This document shows, in pieces, positions 9,439 to 17,950 of a DNA stretch of 64,000 nt. Both the position numbers and the translations under genes were made by a program. The notes beneath the pieces were generated by a model. It ran no database searches, was not told where the DNA came from, and saw only the letters and a list, made by a program, of their open reading frames with translations. The first letter of the stretch is position 1. The number at the start of each line of letters is the position of its first letter. The stretch comes from an uncultured Dorea sp. (GTDB lineage Bacteria; Bacillota_A; Clostridia; Lachnospirales; Lachnospiraceae). The DNA lies in the NCBI GenBank assembly GCA_910579015.1, contig CAJTRO010000003.1, positions 62,001-126,000 of the forward strand, read 5' to 3'.

Positions 9439-10635
9439 ATGGCGGTTTATATATTCGGTCAGGCAAAGGAATATGCGCGCGCTGGATTAGACTATGGGCT
9501 GGCTTACAGGCACTGGATGCCAAAAGAGACAGAGTGTCCGGCCAGATTTGTGTGCACGGATCTGCCTGGCTGGGACGACATAGAACGATACCGGAAAGCA
9601 GGGATAGATGCGGACAGGATACTTGGCGTGCATCAGTATCTGGCGGACGATCACAGTCTCTGTCCGTCCATAAAGGCAGAGGATAAACTGGAGGAATTAA
9701 AGAAGTGCTTTCAGGGAGCGGGGGTAGTAGAGAGGGAGTCGGAGATCTGGCTGGTTAAGGACGGTTATGTCATCGTCTCGCTCCAGTTAGATGAAAGGGA
9801 TAAGAGTTTACTGAAGGGAGTCAGTTATTACAGCCAGGCAAAACTCCTTCGTAAGGAAATCTATACGGATCGTGTATCTTATGTCAATTATTACATGACG
9901 GCAGAGGCTGAACATGGATTGTATGCGAAGCTCACAAGACGTGCTTTTTATAACAGAGACGGAGCGGCTGCTTATGATCAGATCTTTGAGGGGGAGACGG
10001 AGTGGTACGTGTTTCCTGACGGCGGGAGGTATACAAAACCGCAGTTGATCGGGAGATTTGTGGAAGGATTGAACCTATCGGAGCAGGATCTGGTTGTCTT
10101 AGATGCGTCTGTACCCCGCGAGGTCATGCGGGCGGTCTTTACCTTTGGAAGAAAGGCCCGGATCGCCGCTGTGGTACATGCCGGGAATTATTTTGCGAAG
10201 GATAAAGCCGGACAGGATTCATTTTCCGAAGAGTATCCGTATTACTGGTTTCCGTATTCCGGACTGCTTGATATGATGATCGTGTCGACAGGGGAGCAGA
10301 AGGAAGAATTGGTAAGGCTGTTGAAAGAATATCATTGCGATGTCCCGAAGATGCGGATCATTCCTGTGGAAGGGGAATTTACATATACGATCCTGAATGA
10401 ATCACAAGGGGAGGAGTTTGATCTGTCCTGGGAATTTGCGGGGAAACCGGACGGATTCTGGATTTATGATGAGACAGGGAAGTTGATCTGCGAGACCAGG
10501 AATATACATGAGCATCACGTCCTGATCAGGGGATATGGAAAAGAAAGTGGCTTTGTGATAAAGGCGTTCGTGGATACGGTAAAGGGGAAGATGGCGGCGG
10601 CAAAGTCAGGAATCGTATATTGGAGAAAGAGTTGA
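9439..10635 (+). CDS. GtfA-like paralogue lacking the GT4 catalytic lobe
   Basis: A 398-residue protein aligning with the N-terminal two thirds of the true GtfA encoded at 11958. Both have an opening VYxFxxG...Y...YRA/H, a shared block TRRAFYNRDGAAAYDQI against QRRFFNEDGTTAYEEI, the FPDGGRYTKPQLIGRFVEGLNL segment, and ARIAAVVHAGNYF against ARIGIVIHADHF. After the position equivalent to GtfA residue 310 the homology stops. The nucleotide-sugar-binding C-lobe with the E-x7-E motif is absent, replaced by about 75 residues that look beta-rich (PDGFWIYDETGKLICET). It therefore probably cannot transfer sugar itself and may act as a binding or chaperone partner. Start at ATG 9439 with AGGAAG upstream is preferred over the 9397 alternative. 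It directly precedes a GtfB-like gene, mirroring gtfA-gtfB. Confidence 0.7.
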   Translation: MAVYIFGQAKEYARAGLDYGLAYRHWMPKETECPARFVCTDLPGWDDIERYRKAGIDADRILGVHQYLADDHSLCPSIKAEDKLEELKKCFQGAGVVERESEIWLVKDGYVIVSLQLDERDKSLLKGVSYYSQAKLLRKEIYTDRVSYVNYYMTAEAEHGLYAKLTRRAFYNRDGAAAYDQIFEGETEWYVFPDGGRYTKPQLIGRFVEGLNLSEQDLVVLDASVPREVMRAVFTFGRKARIAAVVHAGNYFAKDKAGQDSFSEEYPYYWFPYSGLLDMMIVSTGEQKEELVRLLKEYHCDVPKMRIIPVEGEFTYTILNESQGEEFDLSWEFAGKPDGFWIYDETGKLICETRNIHEHHVLIRGYGKESGFVIKAFVDTVKGKMAAAKSGIVYWRKS

Positions 10636-10675
10636 TGGATGTTCACGGTGAAAAGAGGCAGGGGAGATAGAGAAA

Positions 10676-11935
10676 GTGGTAGTTTGGTTTAGTAAGGAAA
10701 CAGACGATATTAAGAAGTTTATGGAGACGGCAGGGAGGCGGGGATCAGACGTTAAAATCATGGTTTTAGACGATGGAGGGAACCTGCTTTATGGGGCGGG
10801 TTCTCTCTGCGAATATGTTATTTCCGCGAAAAATCAGGAAGAGTACGATGAAAGGGCGCTGTTTGGCGATCTGTTAGAAGTGCCTGAATTCCGGGAAATC
10901 CGGCTGGAGGGTGCAGAAAGCTGTCTTTATGAGGCGGGGCGTAAGCGGGCGGTCATCTGCTTTGCTGATCCCGCGGAAAAGAAGACTGTTGAGCGGGTGG
11001 AATGGAATACGGAAAGTGGATGGATCTTTAAGATTGATTATTATAACAGATATGGAACGAAATATGCAAGTGAGTTTTTGGATGCGGATAAGAATGTTGA
11101 GTCGAAGGTATATTATTCGGACAGAAACCAGGAGATGCTCGTCATCCAGCCGCAAAATCAAGTAATTACGCTTCTTGAAAACGGCGTAGTGAAGGCTGTG
11201 TTTCATTCGTATGCCCAATTCGTGGAATTCTGTATAACGGAAATCGGAGATGGAGATAAAAACATATTATTTGTGCAGGAAGAAAATTGCAGGTTCCAGA
11301 AGCTTGAGGCCGATGGAGAGAGCGTCTGGGATGCGGTTTTGTTCTCTGATCCGGAGCTGTTGGAAAAATATAGGAATGCCGGAGGGAAAAACGGATATCG
11401 CTTTTATTCCATACCAGAGGAGTATCCGGTAAATCATGTGAGTAAAAATGCATTAATTCTGACGGCTTCTGACCAGATCGAGAAATTGGACGAGCTGAGT
11501 TTGGAGATGCCGGATATGGTATTTCATATAGCGGCGCATACGCAGGTATCGGATAAATTATATAAGCTGGCAGAACGGGAAAACGTGATGGTTTATCCAG
11601 GAGTCAGCAAGGAAGCGCTGGATGGTCTGTGGGAGAAATGTGATTTCTATCTTGATATCAATCATTATCGCGAGATTGATAATGCGGTGGATGAAGCGAG
11701 CCGGAGGAATCTGGTGCTTATGGGGTTTGAAGATACTGTGCATCAGAGAGAGCTGATGGCAGGCGGATGTGTGTATGCGGTAGAGGATTATAAGAATATA
11801 GCGGAGGTGATAAGATATCTGAAAAAGAATCATGCGTTTACACAGAAGTTACTGCTTGCACAGCAGAAGAAGAGGGAGAGAGTGAGTGCCGGGATAATGA
11901 ATGGAACGGCTGTTGACAAGAAACAAAAGATATAG
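10676..11935 (+). CDS. GtfB-like paralogue (accessory Sec glycosylation chaperone family)
   Basis: A 419-residue protein with the same layout as the GtfB encoded at 13427. Matching stretches are IDYYNRYGTKYASEFLDAD against DHYNRYGALYGRTIFNA, FHIAAHTQVSDKLYKL against FHIAALTEMSSKLTG, and CDFYLDINHYREIDNAV against CDYYFDINHESEIVSAV. GtfB is the non-catalytic subunit of the GtfA/GtfB complex; it binds the serine-rich acceptor. This copy is full length but clearly divergent, and it pairs with the truncated GtfA-like protein just upstream. GTG start with GGGGAG nine bases before. Its role, such as acceptor specificity or a scaffold, is inference. Confidence 0.72.
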   Translation: MVVWFSKETDDIKKFMETAGRRGSDVKIMVLDDGGNLLYGAGSLCEYVISAKNQEEYDERALFGDLLEVPEFREIRLEGAESCLYEAGRKRAVICFADPAEKKTVERVEWNTESGWIFKIDYYNRYGTKYASEFLDADKNVESKVYYSDRNQEMLVIQPQNQVITLLENGVVKAVFHSYAQFVEFCITEIGDGDKNILFVQEENCRFQKLEADGESVWDAVLFSDPELLEKYRNAGGKNGYRFYSIPEEYPVNHVSKNALILTASDQIEKLDELSLEMPDMVFHIAAHTQVSDKLYKLAERENVMVYPGVSKEALDGLWEKCDFYLDINHYREIDNAVDEASRRNLVLMGFEDTVHQRELMAGGCVYAVEDYKNIAEVIRYLKKNHAFTQKLLLAQQKKRERVSAGIMNGTAVDKKQKI

Positions 11936-11957
11936 AATACAGGCAGGAGGAGGGAAC

Positions 11958-13448
11958 ATGGTTTACAATTTTAACTTAGGCATTGGATGGGCAAGCAGCG
12001 GCGTAGAATATGCGCAGGCTTACCGTGCAAAGGTACTGCGGGAGATCGGGCAGGAGGCGAAGTTCGTATTTACGGATATGTTTCCAAGAGATAATATCCA
12101 GCATATGACGGAGAATATAGGCTTCTTAGATTCAGAAGTCATCTGGCTGTACACTTTTTTTACAGACTGCAAGACATCCCCGGTGACTTACACGCAGAAG
12201 CAGTTGGAGCAGAGCTTCGGCAGCAGGCGTTTTACAGGCACGAAAGAAGGCATGACGGTAAAATACACCTTCCCGGGATCGAACAGTTATTATGTGGCAT
12301 ATCTGGTGAATGAGAAGGGAAATAAGGTGCACCGTGTAGAAATAGTCTCAAACGGCTGTCTGATCCGGAAGGATTACTATACATATTGCAGGATCTATTC
12401 TGAGTATTATGCACCGCTGGATAATAAGGCGCATCTGTATCAGCGCAGGTTTTTCAATGAAGACGGAACAACCGCCTATGAGGAGATTACGGATGATGAT
12501 AAGGTGATGTATCAGTTTCCGGACCGTCTCATCTGCTCTAAAGAAGAATTAGTGGGGGAAATGGTATCGCGGCTCAATCTGACCCGCCGGGATGTGGTGA
12601 TCATCGACAGAACGACGGGGATCGGACAGCCGATCATGCAGAATGCAGGCCCGGCCAGGATCGGCATTGTGATCCATGCCGATCATTTCAGCGAAGGGAG
12701 CACGGATGAGGAGCATATTCTCTGGAACAATTATTATGAATATGCATTTTCACAGCATAAGCATATCAAGTTCTATGTTGCATCGACGGATACCCAGAAC
12801 CGCCTGCTGAAGAAGCAGTTCAAGAAATATAAGGGGATCAGCCCTAAGATCGTGACGATTCCGGTGGGGAGCATTGATAAGCTTAGGTATCCAAAGAAGC
12901 GCCGGAGGAAGTCTTCTCTGATCACGGCGTCGCGGCTGGCAGATGAAAAACACGTGGACTGGCTGGTGGAGGCGGTTGTAAAGGCAAGGGAACAGGTGCC
13001 GGACGTTTCGCTGGATATATACGGTAAAGGAGGAGAGGAAGCGAAGCTTAGGAAAATGATCGGTGAGTTGAAATGTGGTGATTATGTGCGTCTTTGCGGG
13101 CAGAAGAATCTGGAGGAAGTGTATAAGAACTACGAGGCATATCTGGCGGGCTCTACCAGCGAGGGATTCGGATTGACGTTAATGGAGGCGGTTGGCTCTG
13201 GTCTGCCTGTCATCGGATTTGATGTGCGGTACGGCAATCAGAATTTTATTGATGACGAAGAGAACGGTTATCTGATTGCTGTGGATGATAAGATGGAGAA
13301 AAAGGAGCGGATCCAGAAACTGGCGGAGTGCATTGTCAGGATGTTTACAGAGGCGGATTTGGAGGCATTCCATCAGCATTCCTATGAGAAGGCGGAAATG
13401 TACATGACAAAGGAGGTGAAAGAGCAGTGGGCAAAACTATTGAAATAG
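11958..13448 (+). CDS. gtfA: Accessory Sec system glycosyltransferase GtfA
   Basis: A 496-residue GT4-family enzyme that should add the first GlcNAc to Ser/Thr of the serine-rich protein, as the catalytic subunit of GtfA/GtfB. The N-terminus VYNFNLGIGWASSGVEYAQAYR is the hallmark of GtfA. The C-lobe shows ITASRLADEKHVDWLVEAV, and the E-x7-E motif EGFGLTLME lies at about residues 402-410. Start at ATG 11958 is fixed by an AGGAGG seven bases upstream. It follows the GtfB-like gene by 22 bases and overlaps gtfB by 22 bases. Confidence 0.92.
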   Translation: MVYNFNLGIGWASSGVEYAQAYRAKVLREIGQEAKFVFTDMFPRDNIQHMTENIGFLDSEVIWLYTFFTDCKTSPVTYTQKQLEQSFGSRRFTGTKEGMTVKYTFPGSNSYYVAYLVNEKGNKVHRVEIVSNGCLIRKDYYTYCRIYSEYYAPLDNKAHLYQRRFFNEDGTTAYEEITDDDKVMYQFPDRLICSKEELVGEMVSRLNLTRRDVVIIDRTTGIGQPIMQNAGPARIGIVIHADHFSEGSTDEEHILWNNYYEYAFSQHKHIKFYVASTDTQNRLLKKQFKKYKGISPKIVTIPVGSIDKLRYPKKRRRKSSLITASRLADEKHVDWLVEAVVKAREQVPDVSLDIYGKGGEEAKLRKMIGELKCGDYVRLCGQKNLEEVYKNYEAYLAGSTSEGFGLTLMEAVGSGLPVIGFDVRYGNQNFIDDEENGYLIAVDDKMEKKERIQKLAECIVRMFTEADLEAFHQHSYEKAEMYMTKEVKEQWAKLLK

Positions 13449-14800
13449 ATCTTAGGCCAAGCGACGCTATTCTGCTGTTTGATCATTATGGACAAGACAG
13501 CCAGGCGCTTCATACCTCATTTAAGCTGGCGGGATTCGACTGCCCGGCGGTGGTGATCGAGGACGACGGATTTCTGCCAGAGGATGTGATGTCGGTGTAC
13601 GGATTTTTCCTCGGTGATTTTAAGACGGCGCGTGGAGAGAGGGGCAGACCGAAGTATTTTAATGAGATTTTGGTGCCGGAGTATTGGGAAATCAGCGGAA
13701 CGAACAGTAGCGGGAAGGTTCAGGATCTTTACAGGGTAAGGGGAAGGATTTTCTATGCAAAACCGGAGCACAAGAGGCTTGTGAGAATTGTGGACTGGTA
13801 CGACGAAGGGGGCGTGGTGCGTTCCAGCGACCATTACAATCGCTATGGAGCGCTTTACGGCAGGACGATATTTAACGCCAAAGGACAGAAGGTGAATAAG
13901 ACGTATTTCTCGGCCGACGGGCGGGAGACCATCGTGGAGAACTTTGTCACAGGCGATATCATCCTGAATGAGGGAAATGAGGTGTATATCTTTCATAATA
14001 AAACAGAGTTCGTGCTGCATTTTTTTGTGCGGGCGAATCTCAGACAGAGCAGGATCTTCTTTAATTCTCTGTCTACGCCGTTCTTTGTGTCTAACCGCCT
14101 CAAAGCTAAGGTGAAGCGGGACATCCTGTTTTGGCAGGAGCCGGAGAGAGATGATATTCCGGGCAATATGCAGGCTGTCTTCAACGGAGAGACCAGCCGT
14201 GTGGCAGCGGTCATGGTGCAGAAGAAAAAGTCATACGATAAACTGGCTGCTCTTGGCGCGAAGAAAGATATGATCCATAAGCTTGGATTTATTTATCCTT
14301 TTGAGAGAGAAAATGCCGGCCGGGCAAAAGCTTTAATCTGTACGAATTCGGATAATATCGAGCATTGTGAGGAGCTTGTCAGGGCTCTTCCGCAGATGCA
14401 TTTTCACATTGCTGCGCTGACGGAGATGTCTTCTAAGCTGACGGGGATGGATTCATATGATAACGTGAGCCTGCACCCCGGAGCGAAGACTGGGTTTTTA
14501 GACGAATTGTTTCGCACATGTGACTATTATTTTGACATCAACCATGAGTCGGAGATTGTTTCGGCTGTCCGAAAGGCGTTCTTACACGATCAGCTGATCT
14601 TCGCGTTTAAGGAGACGATACATGATCCGGATTTCGCGGCGAAGGAGCATATCTACCCTGCCGATAAGTGGGAGCAGATGTGTGCGGATGTGAAGGCTTC
14701 TGTGGAGGATCAGAAGGTGAGGAAGAAGATGCTGCGGAGACAGAAGAAGTCGGCGATGGCGGAGACGGTGAAGAGTTATCAGAAATTGCTGGCAGAATAA
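13427..14800 (+). CDS. gtfB: Accessory Sec system glycosylation chaperone GtfB
   Basis: A 457-residue partner of GtfA, starting at GTG 13427 inside gtfA. The family pattern is clear: AILLFDHYGQDSQALHTSFK at the N-terminus, the beta-meander DWYDEGGVVRSSDHYNRYG, and a GT-B-like C-lobe without a catalytic E-x7-E. GtfB binds the acceptor polypeptide and stabilises GtfA. It is the last gene of the accessory Sec operon; a new promoter follows. Confidence 0.88.
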   Translation: MGKTIEIDLRPSDAILLFDHYGQDSQALHTSFKLAGFDCPAVVIEDDGFLPEDVMSVYGFFLGDFKTARGERGRPKYFNEILVPEYWEISGTNSSGKVQDLYRVRGRIFYAKPEHKRLVRIVDWYDEGGVVRSSDHYNRYGALYGRTIFNAKGQKVNKTYFSADGRETIVENFVTGDIILNEGNEVYIFHNKTEFVLHFFVRANLRQSRIFFNSLSTPFFVSNRLKAKVKRDILFWQEPERDDIPGNMQAVFNGETSRVAAVMVQKKKSYDKLAALGAKKDMIHKLGFIYPFERENAGRAKALICTNSDNIEHCEELVRALPQMHFHIAALTEMSSKLTGMDSYDNVSLHPGAKTGFLDELFRTCDYYFDINHESEIVSAVRKAFLHDQLIFAFKETIHDPDFAAKEHIYPADKWEQMCADVKASVEDQKVRKKMLRRQKKSAMAETVKSYQKLLAE

Positions 14801-14801
14801 G

Positions 14802-14830
14802 TTGTGTTTTAACCGGTGAAATGCTAAACT
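14802..14830 (+). promoter_or_regulatory. Predicted sigma-A promoter for the two-component genes
   Basis: TTGTGT (14802-14807), 17-base spacer, TAAACT (14825-14830), about 60 bases before the response regulator start. Found by eye; moderate match to consensus. Confidence 0.4.
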
Positions 14831-14889
14831 GTATTAAGGTGATACTTTGAATACAGCGGAAGATTCTCTGGAGAGGAGCATAGATAACA

Positions 14890-15564
14890 GTGTATAAGAT
14901 CTTGATCGTAGAGGATGACAGCGTGATTGCCCAGGCACTGGCTTCACATCTGAGCAAATGGAATTATAACACGAGGTGTATAGAGGATTTCAAGAATATC
15001 ATAGAGGAATTTGATCAGTATGAGCCGCAGCTTGTCCTTCTGGATATCATGCTCCCGTTCTTCAACGGATTTCACTGGTGCCAGGAGATCCGGAAGGTAT
15101 CGGAGGTGCCGATCATCTTCCTGTCTTCTGCGAATGACAACATGAATATCGTCATGGCGATGAACATGGGCGGGGATGAATTTATCGAGAAGCCCTTCGA
15201 TCTGAATGTGGTGACGGCGAAGGTGCAGGCAATCCTTAGACGGTCGTATTCCTTCCAGGGAACGGTGAATGTGATGGAGTACCACGGCGCCCTCCTGAAC
15301 CTGAATGATGCGACGCTGGCCAACGGGGAACAAAAGCTTGAACTTACGAAGAATGAATTCCGTATCTTGCAGATGCTGCTTGAGAATGCGGGTAAGATCG
15401 TATCCAGGGACAGTATTATCACGAGGCTGTGGGAGAGCGATGAGTTTATCGACGATAACACGCTGACGGTGAATATTGCAAGGCTTCGAAAGAAGCTTGA
15501 GCAGATCGGGCTGGAACAGATGATACGTACCAAAAAGGGAATCGGGTATATGGTGGAACAATGA
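14890..15564 (+). CDS. OmpR-family response regulator (BceR-like)
   Basis: A 224-residue regulator with a receiver domain (acidic pocket EDD, phospho-acceptor Asp about residue 52 in LVLLDIMLP, conserved Lys in EKPFD) and a winged-helix DNA-binding domain (LTKNEFRILQMLLENAGKIVSRDSI). It resembles regulators of bacitracin/peptide-sensing modules, and an inverted repeat matching the BceR consensus lies before the ABC genes at 17183. GTG start with GAGAGGAG 11 bases upstream. Overlaps the kinase start by four bases. Confidence 0.88.
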   Translation: MYKILIVEDDSVIAQALASHLSKWNYNTRCIEDFKNIIEEFDQYEPQLVLLDIMLPFFNGFHWCQEIRKVSEVPIIFLSSANDNMNIVMAMNMGGDEFIEKPFDLNVVTAKVQAILRRSYSFQGTVNVMEYHGALLNLNDATLANGEQKLELTKNEFRILQMLLENAGKIVSRDSIITRLWESDEFIDDNTLTVNIARLRKKLEQIGLEQMIRTKKGIGYMVEQ

Positions 15565-16730
15565 GAACAGCAGTTGTGTTTTTGAAAGAGAAAAAGAACG
15601 AGATTGTCTTATATGCCGTGCTGGTGGGAACTTTTTCAGTTGTTTCTTATCTGTATGATATCCGTATGGATGCGGTTGAGTATGCGCTTCTGTTATCAGT
15701 GGTCTGGCTTCTGTTGTCGGGGATATGGGAGTATCTGAAGTTCGCAGGGAAGCATAAGCGCCTTCTGGAGGCAGAGCGCAGCCTGAATCTGAATAGAAAG
15801 GAATTGGATATAGATTCGGCGTTTCCGGGTGCGGATACGCTGATCGAGAAGGATTACCAGAGGATTATTATGAGGCTCTATGAGGCCGGGAGTGAGGCAG
15901 AATCGGCAGGCAGGATTGCCAGACAGGAGATGATGGATTACTACGGGATGTGGGTGCATCAGATCAAGACGCCGATTGCGGCTATGCATGTCCTGCTTCA
16001 GGCGGCCTCAGAAAGTCAGGTGGAAGACGAAAGGACAGCCGGGGAGCATTGGAAAGATAAGGAGATGAAGCTTGAACTGTTCAAGATCGAGCAGTATGTG
16101 GAGATGGTTCTTACTTATCTTCGGATGGAGGACATGTCTTCGGATATGTCCTTTGAGATCTGTGAGCTGGATTCTGTGATCAGACAGGCGGTCCGCAAGT
16201 ATTCGCAGATGTTTATCCTGAGGAAGATCAAGCTTGATTATGTGCCTGTGGAGACGAAGATACTGACAGATGAGAAGTGGCTGGTCTTTGTGGTGGAGCA
16301 GATATTGTCTAATGCGTTAAAGTACACACATTCATATTCAGTGAATGAGAGAAGCTGTAGTATGGAAGATGCAGATATGAATGTGGAGCAGGGACGCATT
16401 TCTATTTATATGGAAGAGTATGAGCCGGCGCAACATGGATCAGGAGTTGATATAACAGAGTCTTATGGGGCGGTGAGCCGTGGGAAGAAGAGATGTCTTG
16501 TTATAGAAGACACCGGGATTGGGATCTGTCCGGAAGATCTGCCAAGGGTATTCGAGAAGGGGTTCACGGGATATAATGGCCGTAAAGATAAGAAATCCAC
16601 GGGAATCGGGCTGTATCTGTGTAAGGCTGTGATGGATAAGCTGAGACATCAGATATGGATTGAATCTGAAGCCGGGGAGGGGACGAAGGTTTATCTGTCT
16701 CTGGCACGGGAGAATATGCGGCATGAGTGA
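15561..16730 (+). CDS. Intramembrane-sensing histidine kinase (BceS-like)
   Basis: A 389-residue kinase with two N-terminal membrane helices joined by a very short outer loop (roughly residues 14-32 and 38-56), the signature of intramembrane-sensing kinases that take their signal from a partner ABC transporter. The H-box WVHQIKTPI carries the phospho-histidine at about 133. The N-box ILSNALKYT, the G1 box DTGIGICPEDLPRVFEKGF and the G2 box GIGLYL are all present. It probably senses antimicrobial peptides through the BceAB-like transporter encoded downstream. Confidence 0.88.
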   Translation: MRTAVVFLKEKKNEIVLYAVLVGTFSVVSYLYDIRMDAVEYALLLSVVWLLLSGIWEYLKFAGKHKRLLEAERSLNLNRKELDIDSAFPGADTLIEKDYQRIIMRLYEAGSEAESAGRIARQEMMDYYGMWVHQIKTPIAAMHVLLQAASESQVEDERTAGEHWKDKEMKLELFKIEQYVEMVLTYLRMEDMSSDMSFEICELDSVIRQAVRKYSQMFILRKIKLDYVPVETKILTDEKWLVFVVEQILSNALKYTHSYSVNERSCSMEDADMNVEQGRISIYMEEYEPAQHGSGVDITESYGAVSRGKKRCLVIEDTGIGICPEDLPRVFEKGFTGYNGRKDKKSTGIGLYLCKAVMDKLRHQIWIESEAGEGTKVYLSLARENMRHE

Positions 16731-16772
16731 ATCGTCCCATTCTTATTATCGAGATGGTACTTCTGTAAAATA

Positions 16773-16818
16773 AAAAGGTGTAAAGACTTGATAATTCAAT
16801 AAAGACTTTACACCTTTT
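16773..16818. terminator. Bidirectional terminator-like hairpin
   Basis: A 13-bp perfect stem (AAAAGGTGTAAAG, 16773-16785, against 16806-16818) with a 20-base loop and A/T flanks on both sides. It lies between the kinase gene (plus) and a small gene on the minus strand, so it can serve both. Confidence 0.65.
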
Positions 16819-16829
16819 GGCTGGGTTAG

Positions 16830-16952
16830 TTATTTAGTTTCGGATTTTGGTTCAGCTGTTTCAACATATTTTATAATTTCAATAATTTTTTCAGCCGTAA
16901 TACCCTCTGCCTCTAATTTCTGAATAAGGTTTACTACTTCTTTGCCTGTCAT
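16830..16952 (-). CDS. Small acidic helical protein (40 aa), minus strand
   Basis: A 40-codon frame on the minus strand: MTGKEVVNLIQKLEAEG, then ITAEKIIEIIKYVETAEPK and a short tail. It reads like a compact two-helix peptide with regular hydrophobic spacing. A G-rich Shine-Dalgarno-like GTGGGTGAT lies just upstream of the ATG on that strand, and a terminator hairpin follows the stop. It sits between the two-component genes and their transporter. Family and function not recognised; it could be a small regulator. The coding call rests on codon pattern and flanking signals only. Confidence 0.5.
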   Translation of the reverse strand: MTGKEVVNLIQKLEAEGITAEKIIEIIKYVETAEPKSETK

Positions 16953-17066
16953 ATGATCACCCACTTTCTGAAAATGAAGTTACCATTTGTTCTGTGTCTT
17001 TATTATAGCAATTAGTGATTTAGGTGTAAAGCTTTTCTTAAGTTCTCAAGGATTCACCTCCATTCC

Positions 17067-17080
17067 TTACATGAATGTAA
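17067..17080 (+). promoter_or_regulatory. BceR-type operator upstream of the ABC transporter
   Basis: A perfect inverted repeat TTACA-tgaa-TGTAA, the form known for BceR-like regulators (TnACA-N4-TGTAA). A further half-site ATGTAA is at 17096-17101. The transporter promoter downstream has a good -10 but no recognisable -35, as expected for an activator-dependent promoter. Confidence 0.7.
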
Positions 17081-17134
17081 GTTTCCCCCGTAAAAATGTA
17101 ACCTTATTCGATGGAAGAATCCATCCTTTTTAAC

Positions 17135-17140
17135 TATAAT
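17135..17140 (+). promoter_or_regulatory. -10 element of the transporter promoter
   Basis: TATAAT 43 bases before the ATP-binding gene. The position 17 bases upstream reads TGGAAG-like, far from TTGACA, pointing to dependence on the response regulator bound at 17067-17080. Confidence 0.5.
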
Positions 17141-17182
17141 AGGTCATGTAACCAGACATAGTTTAGAAAGGATGGAAATTTT

Positions 17183-17950
17183 ATGGCATTATTAGAAGTA
17201 AAGAATGTAAAGAAAATATATACAACCAGATTCGGAGGCAATCAGGTTGAAGCATTAAGGGATGTGAATTTCTCCGTAGAACCAAGGGAATACGTGGCGA
17301 TCATGGGAGAGTCCGGCTCCGGCAAGACAACGCTCCTTAATATCCTTGCGGCGCTTGATAAGCCCACAGGAGGCAAGGTTTACCTGAAAGGCAGGGACTT
17401 AGGAGCCGTAAAAGAGAAGGAGATCGCGGCGTTCCGCCGGCAGAATCTGGGGTTCGTGTTTCAGGACTTTAATCTTCTGGATACGTTTTCTCTCAAGGAT
17501 AATATCTTCCTTCCGCTGGTACTTTCCGGGAAGAAATACGAGGAGATGAATACGAGGATCATGCCGATCGCACACTTGCTCGGAATTGACGAGCTTCTGG
17601 ATAAATACCCATATGAGGTATCCGGCGGACAGAAGCAGAGGGCGGCAGTTGCAAGGGCGCTGATCACAAGACCACAGCTCATCCTCGCAGACGAACCTAC
17701 AGGAGCGCTGGATTCCAGGGCGGCAGACGGACTTCTTAATCTGTTTAAGACCATCAATGAAGACGGACAGACGATCCTCATGGTTACTCACAGTGTCAAG
17801 GCGGCAAGCACAGCGAACCGGGTATTGTTCATCAAGGACGGCGAGGTATTCCACCAGCTGTACCGCGGCAATCTGACCAATGAGCAGATGTACCAGAAGA
17901 TATCCGATACATTGACGGTACTGGCTACGGGAGGTGTTAGAAGTGAATAG
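17183..17950 (+). CDS. BceA-like ABC transporter ATP-binding protein
   Basis: A 255-residue ABC ATPase with Walker A GESGSGKTT (residues 42-50), Q-loop FQDFNLL, signature VSGGQKQR, Walker B LILADEPTGALD and the H-loop MVTHS. The sequence and the partner permease place it in the BceA/MacB-like peptide-resistance group, which frees lipid-linked cell-wall precursors from antimicrobial peptides and signals to the sensor kinase. AGAAAGG precedes the ATG. Overlaps the permease start by eight bases. Confidence 0.93.
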   Translation: MALLEVKNVKKIYTTRFGGNQVEALRDVNFSVEPREYVAIMGESGSGKTTLLNILAALDKPTGGKVYLKGRDLGAVKEKEIAAFRRQNLGFVFQDFNLLDTFSLKDNIFLPLVLSGKKYEEMNTRIMPIAHLLGIDELLDKYPYEVSGGQKQRAAVARALITRPQLILADEPTGALDSRAADGLLNLFKTINEDGQTILMVTHSVKAASTANRVLFIKDGEVFHQLYRGNLTNEQMYQKISDTLTVLATGGVRSE

